From the NCBI GenBank assembly GCA_024699855.1, contig JAMPIQ010000002.1, positions 8,184,001-8,248,000 on the forward strand: DNA of 64,000 nucleotides, written 5' to 3'. Positions 36,348 through 48,947 of this stretch are shown here, one piece after another (within the stretch, counting starts at the first letter, position 1; each line of letters begins with the position of its first letter). The notes beneath the pieces were generated by a model. The model searched no databases and was not told the origin of the DNA. It saw only the letters and a list, made by a program, of their open reading frames with translations. This DNA is from Aphelenchoides besseyi (Eukaryota > Nematoda > Chromadorea > Rhabditida > Aphelenchoididae). The translations under genes were made by a program, and so were the position numbers.

Positions 36348-38143
36348 TTATGATTGTGCCCGTGGTGTAGCTATTTCCAGTTTCTTTAGTTCTACTTCCA
36401 AAGCCTGAAGATTTGACTCCAACATTAGAACTTCTTCGTGACGACCGTGCTCTGCCGCTTGTTTCAAATAACTGAAAGTTGTCACGAAATAAGTAAAAGA
36501 TACAAGCCAACCCTTTAATTATCAAATACTGTTGCACAAAGGGATGCATCTCCTCTTCAGGTTCAACATTTTCAAAAAATGGATTCTTGTTCGAAACTTG
36601 TGTACTTGGCTCTGGAGTCCAGGAGTCGTTGTCGGGACGCAGAAATGTTGCACTCGTTTTCAAAGCAGCCCGAACTGCTGGTGGACTACCTCGAGTATTG
36701 CGATTCAATGTTGGATTCGACTGGAATTACACAGCATTTAGAATGCAAACTATCGGAACCTACTCCACGACTTTGTAACCGGTTTTCGCGTATCTGTTCG
36801 GCTTTCATTCGTCGATTGTACTCCTCGTGAAGTTGGTTGTATTCCGATTGATTTGGAATGTCGGGCATGTTCATGATTGCGTCCTGAAGTGCAGTGATTG
36901 CCAAAATTCGTATGTTTTTTTGAACAATCATTTCCCGTGGAGTCGGTCGACGTGAAGCAGCGGGATCGTTGTTCAAACCCCATTGTTCAATACGTTCACT
37001 GAAGTTAAATGCGTGTTTCTTCATTTATAGGTTCATACCTCAAATCGGTGATTTCTCGTTGAACAGACACCAACTTCTTTCGCAATTGAATTGCCGACTC
37101 CAAAGAGTACAAGGATTCGCCATTTTGAAGTGAATGCGCCATACGCCGAAAAGATGGAGCCAAATTTGTGATCTGTGTAATCAGTTGACATAATTTGTCA
37201 TACAAATCAACAAAAACCGACGGCGCACTATTCAAATCCATCTTGATCTCACGGCGCTTCAACCATTCCTCGCAATTTCGACAAATTCGCAGAGATTCCT
37301 CCGGATTCTCGGACACGTTGTTCTCATTCAAAATGGACGTAAACAAACGTTCAGTTTTACTTTTCACCATCTGAATCGACGTGTTTATACCGGCGGTCAG
37401 AAAACTCGAAGACGATCGACGCATAGTTGAACCATTAGCACTTGTGGCATTCACATCGATGTATGCTGCATAGGCGGGATTGATAAGCTTACGAGCAGAA
37501 ACAAAAGACAGAAACCGCGAGCAATTGGAGCAGATCAAATTTCGACAAAGTCTACAATGGTGATGGCGTTTTGTTAACGAAAATTTCGCCGAACAAATCA
37601 AGCAGTAGGGAGAATTCGAATCGTCCATCCACTTCATTGTGCGTTTTTCGTATTCTTAACCGAAGTTCGATACAATTTGATTTGTGTCTGCAAACCTTTT
37701 CGATCTCCAGCGTTGTCTATTTCGTTGATCAGTTTGTCCAATCTGATGATCAATGTATTCGTTAGCTGTTCAGCTTCCTCGTTTCTATGTTTTTGATGTT
37801 GCAAGAAGAATTCACTATGTCGTTTGCTTATTCCCAAAACTTGTGGCTTCTCAACGATCGTCATTTCTTGGACGCCAGAAAATGCCGGAATTTCGGTCGA
37901 GAATCCACGGGCAAAATCGATTTCATTCAGACGACGTTTGGCGGCTCCAAAAACTCCTAAAACCTCAAGTTTTTTAACCAACTCTAAGTTCAGACCTTTT
38001 ATTAAATGGATGGCGTCCACATTGGACTCCGAATGCTCTTCATCCACATGTCGTTGTAAGTTCTCGATGTTGCCTTGATCCTGCATACAAAACGGACACA
38101 AAAAACCCTCGTGTATGACATCCGTTTTGTTGTTTGTGCTCAT
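36348..38143 (-). CDS. rabs-5: Rabenosyn-5 (FYVE, Rab5/EHD effector)
   Basis: Early-endosome tether of about 543 residues in five exons (38143-37696, 37654-37039, 36998-36764, 36720-36512, 36471-36348). It starts with a C2H2 finger (FLCPFCMQDQGNIENLQRHV), then a FYVE domain with the PI3P-binding basic motif in KRHHHCRLC and paired Cys (LICSAKF, ICSNCS, ICRNC). An insert of about 60 residues interrupts the FYVE domain before its last Cys pair. Helical Rab-binding regions follow (EYNQLHEEYNRR), one NPF motif (NPFF) for EHD proteins, and a C-terminal Rab5-binding-like helix. The first intron (37695-37655, 41 nt) ends in AAG; without it the two halves look frameshifted. CTTCAG at 38154-38153 lies 9 nt before the ATG. 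Confidence 0.9.
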
Positions 38144-38863
38144 TTTGGAAACCTGAAGATGTCGATTAAAACCCGAAATCTCCAGATCACAGACTTCAAT
38201 TACGGCTAAGAAAATTTAAGTGACCGGAATGCATAGAACACGTCCAATGCCTTAGAAGTCTGTTTTCATGAACACAAATAAACTTTTCTTCAATCGACAT
38301 TATCCGAACGAAGCGTCATAGTCGCGAACTAATTGGCCCTTTGATTTGTTTGCTGGACTACAAAGTTTTCGAAACTGAAAGTTGGTTTCTTGTTCGCCTC
38401 AAAGTGCCAAATGTTTAGAGAAGTTGACTAATCAACATTTCGGCTGCAAACGCAATATTAAAAGTTGAATCATTGCAAGAAAAAGGTTTATTCTTCGATG
38501 ATTCGATTCAATTGCAGAACACGAATGTTTGTGACGAGCATCTAATTTGTGTTCAACAATCTAAATGATTTTATTCCTGTGGTCGCTTACAAGTACCATC
38601 AGCTTAATGTCAACTTTGACATTCAAATGAGCTGAGTTGACTTGTCATGTCATGGCATTGCAGTAGAGACATCCCGTTACTAAAAACACATTTTAACTTC
38701 TGGGTCGTGCGAAAGACCATACACTTGTTGGTTATATGCACTTCAAAACCAAAAAACAAAATCAACTGTAAAGATCTCAAGTGGTCATTTTCATGCGCGA
38801 TCATAACCGTTGACTCGAAACGACTCTTGCGAGCACCGACAAACTCATTGGTTGCATTGAACA
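38144..38863. other. Divergent promoter region of rabenosyn and innexin
   Basis: About 720 bp between two divergent start codons. No gene is seen. Confidence 0.45.
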
Positions 38864-40570
38864 ATGAACTTACTTGGCAGTGCGATTACATCTATTAAAC
38901 CGCGACTCGATGACACGGTTGTTGATCGTCTCAACTATTACTATTCGACTGTTATCATTATGGTCATGTCGATTACGTTAACCGCACGACAATACGTCGG
39001 ACAGCCACTTCAGTGTTGGGTTCCTTCAGAGTTTTCAAAAGCATGGGATGTATAGTTTACCTTAAATCAAACGAATTTCTTCTGAAGTCAATGGAACACT
39101 TAAGCTTTTAGTCATTAAAATTCGATTAAGAGTACGAACACGTTTTAGGGAACAGTACGCTGAGAATTACTGGTAAACTTACATTAAAATCCTTCGGATA
39201 CAATATTGTATTCTTCAGTTTTGTCTACAACACATTTTGGGTTTCTCCCGAAGAAGCGATTCCACGCAGAGTGGATGAGCGGCAAGTCTCAAAGCTACAA
39301 GCAGTTCACAGGAGTATTGAACTTTAGAGTTAGTCGTCAGCTTCTCTACTATCAATGGGTGCCTTTCATCATGGCTCTTCAAGCGGGCTTCTTCTATTTA
39401 CCCGTTATTTTTTGGGGTATTCATACGATAGTTAGTGTTCGGTAATTTATTATAGGGAAAACGAACACGGGAAGTGGTATTAACATTCAGAACATAATCC
39501 GAATGGTTCGAGACACCGACAAATCCGATGTAATTGCTAGAGTGCAGATTTTGATTCATTGAGTTTTAGAAAGTAGAACGATCAAAAGCCGTTTCCACGA
39601 TTTGCAATCTTTTGAAAGATGCTTTGCGTCTACGAGATGTTCGAAAAATGCAAGTGAATCGTTTTGATCACTACTTTAAATTGGGACTTCTGGACGGACA
39701 GTACGTCGCTAAGTTAGTCGAAGGAGAGGTCTTATTAGTTGACAGTTAATTGTAGTATGTACACGATTACAAAATTCCTGTATCTGCTTAATTTGATTGG
39801 ACAGTTTTTGATGATGAATCAGTTTTTGGATCAAAACAATCACGCCTGGTAAGTGGTTTATTTGGCTTCATTTCCAATGCTCAGGGGAGCGGATATTCTT
39901 CGTGACATAATCAATGGAAAAGATTGGGAAACCAGTGGCAACTTTCCTCGTGTAAGATTTTCAAATCAGCGAAAATAAGCCAAATATCTCAGGTAGCCTT
40001 CTGCGATTTCACGATTCGTACAATGGCCAACGTGAAACGTTATACCATTCAATGTGTTTTGATGGTCAGTTTAAGAACACTATCCAATAAAGCAACCAAT
40101 TTAGTTGAACATGTTCAACGAAAAAATCTTCCTGTTTCTATATTGGTGGTTGATCTTCGTTGGCATCATTACGTTCGTTGACATAATTCGATGGACGGCG
40201 GATTTGCGATTCGAGACTCGACGTTTGCATTATGTTCGAAAATTTCTACGTTTAAGTGACAGCGATTTTGGACGATTTCAAGAGTTCTGCTCGAGGGTCA
40301 TTAGTGCCGATGGAATTTTCGTTTTGGAAATGATCAGCATTCAGGCGAATGAACTTTACACACAAGAAGTGCTGGATCGTCTATGGGATAATTTTTTGTA
40401 AGTTCTTTCTTGGAATCAAGAAATAAGATTTCAGAAATGACAGCGACTTTCATTGCGTGATCGCATCATCGTCCAAACGGAAGAACCAACCACACATGAG
40501 CAGTGAGTCTTCATCGCTGCACTCGCATTTACTTCACACGACGCTCATACCCAAAGGTCAAACGATTTAG
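38864..40570 (+). CDS. Innexin gap-junction channel protein
   Basis: Four-transmembrane gap-junction subunit of about 414 residues in eleven exons (38864-39049, 39156-39172, 39219-39270, 39305-39416, 39456-39529, 39570-39712, 39756-39848, 39885-39951, 39993-40064, 40105-40397, 40435-40570). Family hallmarks: DDTVVDRLNYYYST at the N-terminus, the first-loop motif YVGQPLQCWVP with YAENYCF, the second transmembrane motif YYQWVPFIMALQAGFFYLP, and the second loop with FCDF and QCVL. Both extracellular loops keep their two Cys. Third and fourth membrane spans are FLYLLNLIGQFLMM and FLFLYWWLIFVGIITFV. Introns 3 and 4 are only 34 and 39 nt. The last exon encodes a Ser/His-rich cytoplasmic tail. The specific inx/unc member is not identifiable. 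Confidence 0.93.
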
Positions 40571-42398
40571 AGACTTGTTTCCGTTAAAACTGTAAAGTAG
40601 TTTAATAGTGGTTGAAAGACCTCCAGCGAATATCTGATGTCTCGTACCAATCTGAATAGAAATAAACAAATTAAACATCATCGAAAGTAACAAATGATCT
40701 TTTTTTACTACGTTTATATTGTACGAATTCGAAGCATCCAGGCGCCATCATCTATTCGAGTTCCGTTATTGAGTGCTTAAAATCTAATCGGAACAAACAA
40801 TTTACAGCTCTTGACTTACGTTCTTATCTGATTTGCTGTTAATGTCAAAGAACGTAGCGGAGCTAAAAGTTTGAACTGCAGACCGCACCCCTCGTTTTTT
40901 CTTCTACGAGTGAAATTACCGCGATTCAAATCGTCAAAACAAACGGTCAATGTCATTAAATTTGACGATAAAAAAATGGTTGCAGTTTGTGGCTTAAAGT
41001 TCATGCACACAACTCGACTTGGTTGTTTTGTTCAAACTTCCTTCAATCCCTTCTATTCAGAGTCTTTGGTATACTACTAAGAAATTGTGTGCAATCATTA
41101 AAAGATATCTCTAACAACATCCAACAACCTTGTCATCAGAATCAGTTGTTTTTGCAATTCGCGGTTTGTTGTAAGCGGTTGACGGGAATTAAGCCTAAGG
41201 TTTCTTGTTCGAATTCGATCGCAATGTTCTTGAACGGTTTGTTGGGTGAAGGTAACTGAATGGTTTTCTTTTATTTTAATCCAGTCGAATGAATGGTCGA
41301 CCTCTCCATATTACTTTCTTGGAGAACTACTTCAAAGTTCATTCTGAACTTGCGATGCTTCCAATCTGTTCAGTTGTTTAACTAGAAGGTCTTTTGATTT
41401 ACCGTTTCTTGAATTTTTGTGACCAATAGGTTCTAATTCTGCCGGTCATTCTAATTATGATGACGGTACTTGTTGTCTCGGTCAATTTGTCTTAATAGAG
41501 TGTTTACCCGAAAATATAATCTCGTTTAGTTTCTCACATTAGTCGATGAACGATAAGACAAAGTTGTTTATTTCGCTTGATAAGAACTGAATGGTCGAGA
41601 GGAAAGAATTTGGCAGCAGTCGAGTTAGTTGAATGGCGATGTTTCAGTTGAATAACAAAAGGTTTGTTTGTGCACTTGTCTGTGTACCCATTTAATTCTC
41701 GATTAATTTTGTTTTTGTTTCTCGATGATCAGAGATGAAATGAAACAGAGACCATTTGTTTTCGTCTTCCGATCTCTTGGTGTACTGCAAGGGTGCAGTT
41801 TGGGGTTAATGGCAATCAGCGCCGATCAAAACGTAAACAACACCGAAAGAGATGGAGCACGTGAACGATCCGTGTCTTTGGGTCTCGATTGGCGGAATGT
41901 TTTGCAAAAACAACTTCGATGCGGCGAAGTCAACCAACAATATTGATGGACTGACCACGTCGTTTGATTGGTCTGCGCGTTGTAAACTGTTCAGACATCT
42001 TGGGTTTTGCACGTTTTTGTTCTTAGCGCTTTCGTCGATGAAAACGACTTAGTGTCGAGAATAAGTGTTTGTTTAGATGCCGTAGCATTTGTTTTTCGAC
42101 TCGTCGAAAACAAGATCCCACTTTCCCATGATTTCGATTTCGACCGCTGAATTGATCAACAGCGGCCATTTCGTCAATCTGCCCCTCTGCCGTGTGCGTT
42201 CAAAGGTCAAAATTGTTTTCGACGGGCAGAACAGAAAAGATCGTCTTCTCGTTGTTTTTGTCTATGAGACCGTCGAGTTATCACAACAACTCAGACGGTT
42301 TGCATGCACGAACGGTCATAACCATCACCTCATCTCGTTATTTACCCTAAAGAAAAGGGCGGAGTCAGAGGTCGAATAGATCGTTTTTGATTGCTGGA
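40571..42398. other. Intergenic stretch, no gene recognised
   Basis: Nearly 2 kb with only short unsupported frames. AATAAA at about 40658 probably ends the innexin transcript. The final part should be the glycogen phosphorylase promoter. Confidence 0.4.
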
Positions 42399-42406
42399 GT
42401 ATAAAT
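42399..42406 (+). promoter_or_regulatory. TATA-like element of the glycogen phosphorylase gene
   Basis: GTATAAAT lies about 110 nt before the ATG at 42514. A start around 42430 would give a leader of roughly 85 nt, in which TTTTGCAG (ending about 42466) could be a trans-splice acceptor. Confidence 0.4.
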
Positions 42407-42513
42407 TGCTATTCGTGTCCTTCGTTCGAACTCATTCGCATTTTTCGATCGTTTGTGTTTTGCAGACCTCGTATCCGTGATCTCGTAACTCCAGTCGAAC
42501 AGCGCAATAAAAG

Positions 42514-45500
42514 ATGACCACCGATCCAGAACGTTTGAAGCAAATCAGTGTCCGTGGAATCGCTCAAGTCGAAAATGTGGCGAACATCAAGAAGACGTTG
42601 AATCGCCATCTTCATTTCTCTCAAATTAAGGATCGTAATGTTGCTACTTCGCGCGATTACTTCTTTGCTTTGTCTGAAACTGTTCGTGATCATCTTGTTT
42701 CACGGTATGTTTTTTGGGAAAGAAAATCACTAAACAAACGCGTTTTTAGCTGGATTCGTACTCAACAATACTACTATGAGCATGATCCAAAGGTTTGTTT
42801 GAAAGACCATATTTCCCAGGATAGTAATAATTCTAGCGTGTTTATTACTTGTCACTTGAGTACTACATGGGTCGCACGTTGACTAACACAATGCTCAATC
42901 TCTCGATGCAGGCAACAATCGACGAAGCGCTCTATCAATTGGGCCTTGATTTGGAAGAATTGGAGGTTTGTTCAAAACTTATGATTATTGTAAAATATAT
43001 GGATTGTTTGTTTCAGGAACTCGAAGAAGATGCAGGACTCGGAAACGGCGGATTGGGACGTTTGGCCGCGTGTTTCCTCGACTCGATGGCGACGCTCGGA
43101 ATTCCAGCCACTGGATATGGTCTGCGCTATGAGTACGGTATCTTCAAACAGAAGATCTCAAATGGATGGCAGGTAGTTTTACAGATTCTTGAATAGCTAA
43201 ATTTCAGTCTTTTCAGGTCGAAGAGCCGGACGATTGGCTTCGCTTCGGAAACCCATGGGAAAAAGCTCGTCCAGAGTACTGCTTGCCGGTCAACTTTTAT
43301 GGTAAAGTTGAAAAAGACAAAGACGGAAAGGTAAACTATAATATTCGAAACAAACTAACCGAATTTATAGGCAAAATGGGTGAATACACAGTTGGTCTTT
43401 GCTATGCCCTACGATACGCCGATTCCCGGTTATCGAAACAATGTTGTTAATACTCTGCGATTGTGGTCGGCAAAAGCCGAAAATCACTTCCACTTGAAGT
43501 TCTTCAATGACGGTAAGAAGGAGAAGAATTCGGATTTTATGTAGATCACGGTTTAGGAGACTACTTGAATGCTGTGATGGATCGCAATTTGGCCGAAAAC
43601 ATCACTCGTGTTTTGTATCCGAATGACAACTTCTTCTCGGGAAAAGAACTTCGTTTGAAACAACAATACTTCTTGGTTGCTGCGACTTTGCAAGACATCA
43701 TCCGTCGATTCAAATCAACAAATTACGGAAATCGTGATGTTGTTCGTGTTGAATTTGACGAATTTCCAAACAAAGTGAGTTTTCTCATGACGATCTTGTT
43801 TATTGGTTCCATTTTCAGGTTGCCATTCAAATCAACGATACGCATCCAGCTATTGGTATTCCCGAGTTGATTCGATTGCTCGTCGATGTCGAAGGTCTTA
43901 GTTTCGATAAAGCATGGGATATTTGCGGTATGTTAATGATCAGAAATAAGAATGAACATTATGAAGTTCAGTTCGCACCTATGCTTATACCAATCATACG
44001 CTTCTTCCTGAAGCTTTGGAGCGTTGGCCAGTTGGAATGATCGAGCACTTGTTGCCGCGTCATTTGCAAATTATTTACGAGATCAATCAACGTTTCATGG
44101 ACGTTCTCTCGAAGAAACATCCAGGAGATTTCGATCGTATGCGCCGAATGTCGATTATCGAAGAAGCGGACCAATTTGGCGAAAAGCGTGTTAACGTGAG
44201 TTAACTCAAGAATTAACTGTCGACTGATCAAATTCGTTTAGATGGCGCATCTTTCGATTATCGGATCGCATGTTACAAACGGTGTCGCGGCTCTTCACTC
44301 GGAACTTCTTCAAAAAACAACGTGAGTTTTCGAACCTGTAGACCTCGCTAATTTGTTGCATTTCCAGGTTCAAAGACTTTGCAGAATTGTGGCCCGAACG
44401 ATTCCAAAACAAAACCAATGGAATCACACCTCGCCGTTGGTTGCTTCTGTGCAACTCTTCGTTGGCTGATGCAATTACTGCAAAGATTGGCGAAGATTGG
44501 ATCACCGATTTGTCCAAGTTAAAAGAGTTGAAGAAATTCGATCAGGACAAGGCATTCCTCGACGAAATCGGTCAAATCAAACGTGTAAGCCAATTGCAAT
44601 TTGTGAATGAAATACAAGTTTTTGTTTTCAGGAAAACAAGCTCCGAGTTGCTCAGTTCATCAAAGACAATTTCGATGTTGAAGTCAATCCGGCCTCAATG
44701 TTCGACATTCACGTCAAGGTTTGTTTCTCGCTTTAATTGTTTATTTAATTGTTGATTTAAGCGTCTTCATGAGTATAAACGTCAGCTGCTCAACTGTCTT
44801 CATGTTATGACGCTCTACAATCGAATCAAAGCCGATCCGGATGCCAAATTCGTTCCTCGCACTGTGATGTTTGGTGGTAAAGCAGCTCCCGGATATCACA
44901 TTGCCAAACTGATTATTCGCTTAATCAACGGTGTTGCTGAAGTCGTGAACAATGATCCGATTGTTGGAGACAAATTGAAGGTCGTTTATTTGGAAAACTA
45001 TCGTGTCTCCATGGCCGAGAAGATTATTCCTTCATGCGATTTAAGTGAACAAATCTCAACAGCCGGAACGGAGGCTTCGGGAACTGGAAACATGAAGTTT
45101 ATGTTGAATGGTGGTCTTACGATCGGAACATTGGACGGTGCAAATGTCGAGATGGCCGAAGAGATGGGCAATGAAAACATCTTCATTTTCGGTATGAAAG
45201 TGGATGAAGTTCAAGCGCTCCAAAAACGCGGATACAACGCAGCAGACTACATTAAAAAGAATCCTGAATTGGCTCAAGTTGTTGAACAAATCGAAAGTGG
45301 ATTCTTCACGCCCAACCAACCGGATTGTTTGCGCGACTTGTTGAACGTTCTCTACCACAACGATCGTTTCTACGTTTGTGCCGACTACGAAGACTATGTT
45401 CGTGTTCAAGAGGAAGCCTCCAAATTGTATTTGGTAAGTCAACTGAAATCTCTAATCTGATTTACAATTAATCGCAGGATCAAGACGAGTGGAATCGCAA

Positions 45501-45691
45501 AGCTCTGCACAATATTGCAAGTTCCGGGAAATTCTCAACCGATCGTACCATTGCGGACTATTGCAAAGAAATCTGGAGTATGTTGAATGCATCTACAACA
45601 ACGCTAATACTCGGATATTTCAGATGTCGAACCGAACGCCATTCAATTGCCGCCGCCGTTCGAACAGCACAAACCGGAAGGCGATGAATAA
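42514..45691 (+). CDS. pygl-1: Glycogen phosphorylase
   Basis: Cytosolic PLP enzyme that releases glucose-1-phosphate from glycogen (EC 2.4.1.1). About 849 residues in 15 exons (42514-42704, 42750-42792, 42837-42965, 43017-43172, 43217-43330, 43371-43512, 43557-43775, 43819-43927, 43972-44195, 44242-44321, 44368-44583, 44632-44718, 44762-45433, 45478-45577, 45624-45691). Full length for the animal family. The N-terminal regulatory phosphorylation site is conserved (KQISVRG, Ser near residue 11). Other family blocks are [50 protein letters not shown] and the PLP-lysine motif [14 protein letters not shown]. The intron before KRLHEYKRQ ends in TTTAAG, so a non-YAG acceptor is fixed by protein conservation. 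AATAAA lies at about 45758. Confidence 0.98.
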
Positions 45692-46036
45692 GCCAATTGT
45701 TTTATCTGTCTAATTACTTCTCACATTCTAAGAAATCACATGTTTGAATCGCAACAATAAATTAGTCTAATTCTCAATTGATAAACAATCTGACTCCGGA
45801 AAAACGTGAACTGAACGTTTGAGAACAGAGTTCAACAAGCAAATGACCTGTAAATTAGTAGCTTTTCTTTTGACAATAACTTTGTCTATGCAAATAGTTG
45901 CTAGTTACTGTTTCTGAACAAATCCTACGATACTCGACGGCTACAAAATCAATTTTATTGGTACAAAAGATTTGCAAATAAACGTGATGCAAAAATCAAA
46001 TAAATAGTTGAATTTTCGTTGGTGATCTTCATCTGT
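45692..46036. other. Convergent spacer
   Basis: Between the converging 3' ends of glycogen phosphorylase and thymidine kinase. AATAAA about 70 nt after the phosphorylase stop; otherwise AT-rich sequence. Confidence 0.5.
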
Positions 46037-46939
46037 TCAAGCCACTTGACGAAGTTTCTTATCTTCGGCTGGTTCTTCTTTGTTGTCGTTGAAGTTCTCA
46101 ATGGCACTTACTGGGCGTTTGTGAGTGGATGCATCAATCAATTTACCCGTTCCATTGACTCCAAATTGTTGATGTTCAATTGGATGAGTTTGCTCTTGTC
46201 CATCGATACGGGCCTGCTCTTCTCGGATTCTGTGGTAACAATGACGGCAAACCGCCTGATACATGTCGGCACCGCCAATAACTTCACGCTGAAAACAGAA
46301 GTTGAATATTCAAATCTTAGTCTCAAACATACCACATCGGACATAATTGTACGCAACGTAAACGAGGCCGAATGACCGCAGAACTGACAGACCGCCGTGA
46401 TCTTCTCGACTTTTTCGGCCAACGGAACTAATTTGGCAATCGATTCGAATTGCTGAAACCACTCGATTCAAAATAATTTCGAATTTATCTTCAAACCTTT
46501 CGTTTATAGTCTCCATCTAACGCTGCCACAATGACGGTCTTTCCGCAGTTCGCCAACAATTCTGCTCTTTCGACTACATCTTCGAACTAAACACAAATAA
46601 ACCAAAAAGTTCATCGTCACTCACAAACTGTCCCTCGTCGATTCCAATCACATCGCTGTCCATGAGCTTGTCCCAAACATCAGCCAATCGAATAGCACGT
46701 AGTCCCTCCATTTTAAGGCTATCGTGCGTACAGACCATAATATCGTCGTACCGAGTGTCTTTTTTGTACTTGACAATCACCACACTTCGTTTAGCCAACG
46801 TATGTCGACGGCATTGTCTGAGCAGTTCGGTTCTAAAGACCATAAAATGAAATCAAATTCTGAATACTCACGTTTTACCACTGAACATGGGGCCAACAAT
46901 CAAATTAATGGAACCACGCGAATTGCACTGACAGTCCAT
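46037..46939 (-). CDS. Thymidine kinase, type II (TK1-like)
   Basis: Salvage enzyme that phosphorylates thymidine to dTMP. About 245 residues in five exons (46939-46872, 46832-46625, 46586-46497, 46452-46333, 46288-46037). The P-loop is [11 protein letters not shown], followed by KYKKDTRY, the metal-binding IDEGQFF and the [17 protein letters not shown] block. Four zinc Cys are present as VCQFCG and VCRHCYH; the flexible lasso between them runs through the intron at about 46333. The C-terminus extends about 60 residues with an acidic EEPAEDKK end; the mammalian mitotic KEN box is not seen. A CTTTCAG acceptor 22 nt before the ATG supports the start. Confidence 0.95.
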
Positions 46940-47418
46940 GATTTTTGAAGTGGGATAGCGTCTGAAAGAGCTGTATGGTAAAATAGATGGATGTCAAGGT
47001 TAAAAGCTGAACGGAAAAAGCAGTCGACGTAAGGACGAATTGACTGGTTGAAAATGAATGAGATTGATACTATTTCCGTTTTCTTGATACCAAAATTGAA
47101 TTCACAGATGACGCCAAGTAAACGCGCGTCAACCTTCCCGCCAATTTTTGTTTGCTTGTTCCCGAATTGTTAGGTAAAAAAGGCTGATGAAAGTGGTCGG
47201 AAAAAGATACGAAGATGCTAAAGCTCGCCTTTTATATGACTACTTGCCGTGACATCACAGCTCGATGAAGCGTCAGAGTGGGCGGATGAAAAGTTGGCGA
47301 GTGTTGTTGCAATCGAAGAATATCCATCAAAGAATGTGAATTAGAAGTTCGAATTTAACCCTCTCATCGCATTCCAATTCTGGAAACTCAGAATAAACTT
47401 ATTGGTTGGTTGAAATGA
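46940..47418. other. Intergenic spacer
   Basis: Upstream of thymidine kinase and downstream of the next minus-strand gene. Nothing supported; probably the thymidine kinase promoter. Confidence 0.4.
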
Positions 47419-47834
47419 TTAAACGTTTTTATGCGATGCGCCGATGCCTAATCGGGAGGATGGCAATATCGCTTGATTGATCAGAACGCACATCAAAGTT
47501 GACGTCCGAAGTGCAGACATCCGGACCGTGATCAATTGAGATCTCCAATCGCTTTTTAGCGCATTTCGGAGATCATTTTGCACTTGAAATACCCACAGAC
47601 TGGACATCCAATGTTGTTGAGACACCCGCAAGATTCTGAAGAAGAAGAGAAACAACGTGGAAAAATTTACCTGAATTCAGGCGGTGTTGAAAACCGGTCG
47701 TCTTCCTTCTGAACTTTGTTTGTTTGATTGTTCCCGCGAACTGACATCGTCGGATTCAATCCGCTGGTTGAAGCAAAGGCATTCGTTTGCTGTTGATGGA
47801 ACGCAAAATTCAACAGTCCGCTAAGTCGTTTCAT
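47419..47834 (-). CDS. Small uncharacterised protein (126 residues)
   Basis: Two exons (47834-47671 and 47635-47419) joined by a 35-nt GT-AG intron give one open frame of 126 residues. Support comes from the phase match and from CGATTTCAG ending 12 nt before the ATG, the same pattern seen at confident genes. The N-terminal half is polar (NFAFHQQQTNAF, NNQTNKVQKEDD); the C-terminal half is more hydrophobic with WMSSLWVFQVQ. No domain, signal peptide or known family recognised. The second exon is also open in another frame that is Cys-rich, but that frame does not join exon 1 in phase. Confidence 0.35.
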
Positions 47835-48947
47835 TTCTTTGGAGCTCTGAAATCGAATTTTTATTCACGTCGAACGCTCTCTCGTAACTCTTTTGCTTTC
47901 AACACCAAAGAAAGAGCTAACATCCGAGTTTGCCAACATGACCCACTTTTATTTGTGAACGAATTCGAGACTCGAATCGTGAGTTGACATTTGGCCTTCG
48001 GTTGTGCAGTTTCTGTTAGTTGCCAACAAGCGATTGTTTTCACAACGAATTTTATTTAAAGTTTCCGAATAGAAAGTTCACCGTTGGGCACAAATTTATC
48101 ATCAAAGAGGAGAAGAAACACGAAGAAGAGATCTGTCAGCACACAAAAACCTTCACAGCAAAATCATTTGCATTATAAGAGATCAGTTCGGAGAATAAAT
48201 ACAAAAACGATAACAACGTTGTTGGAACGATCGAGGCTACGAAGGCCCAATTGGTGTCGGCAAATTGACCTCATGGGTTCTGTCTGTTCAACTCATCTGT
48301 CCATCGTATCGTCGAGCTCTTCGAACGGTGCAGAGCGCTAAAACAAACAGCTCTTTAGTTCGCATAAAAATCAGAAATTCGAAACTGCAACGAAGCTTAT
48401 CGGCATCTGCGTTCCCACAAATTTCACTTTATACCAAATTTGGAATCATTGCAGTTTGTTTAGAGATTAACTGCAACTACGTGGGTGTCCATTCCAATAG
48501 TCCGTTGCTTTTTCTATTCTGTTAGCACCCTCGATTTCATTTCAGAATAGCGAACGAAGAACTCATTTGTTATTGTCTCCGAAATGACAAGCAAATTGAC
48601 AATTTAACCATTCAGAAGTTCAACGATGTGCACTTACAAGGAAATTACATGCAGTAGACAGTAAACTTCCTGCTAAGAAAAAGGTAACAAAACAAAAACT
48701 GTTCAGAAGTTTGTTTCAAACTTTCAGAAATCTGTTGTTTTGATCCTCACGTTCAATTTTGCAGTTTTTGTTAACCAACCAAAGGGCAAGGCTATGCATT
48801 TGTAAGACGGTACTTTGCTCTTTTGAAAGCAACTCGCAAAACAATCAATCTCGAGCTGTTCGAATTTGGAAACTGAGACCTTTTTGTTTCTCGAGATAAT
48901 GACGTTAGTGGGTGGATTAACAAAACTAGCTGTCGCGTCACTTCTTT
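47835..48947. other. Intergenic stretch, no gene recognised
   Basis: No supported gene. The part near 47850 probably holds the promoter of the 126-residue gene. Confidence 0.4.

Noticed and set aside
47545..47640. Cys-rich frame in the second exon of the 126-residue gene (SCGCLNNIGCPVCGYFKC)
   Set aside because: It does not join the upstream exon in phase; the other frame does, so the Cys pattern is probably accidental.
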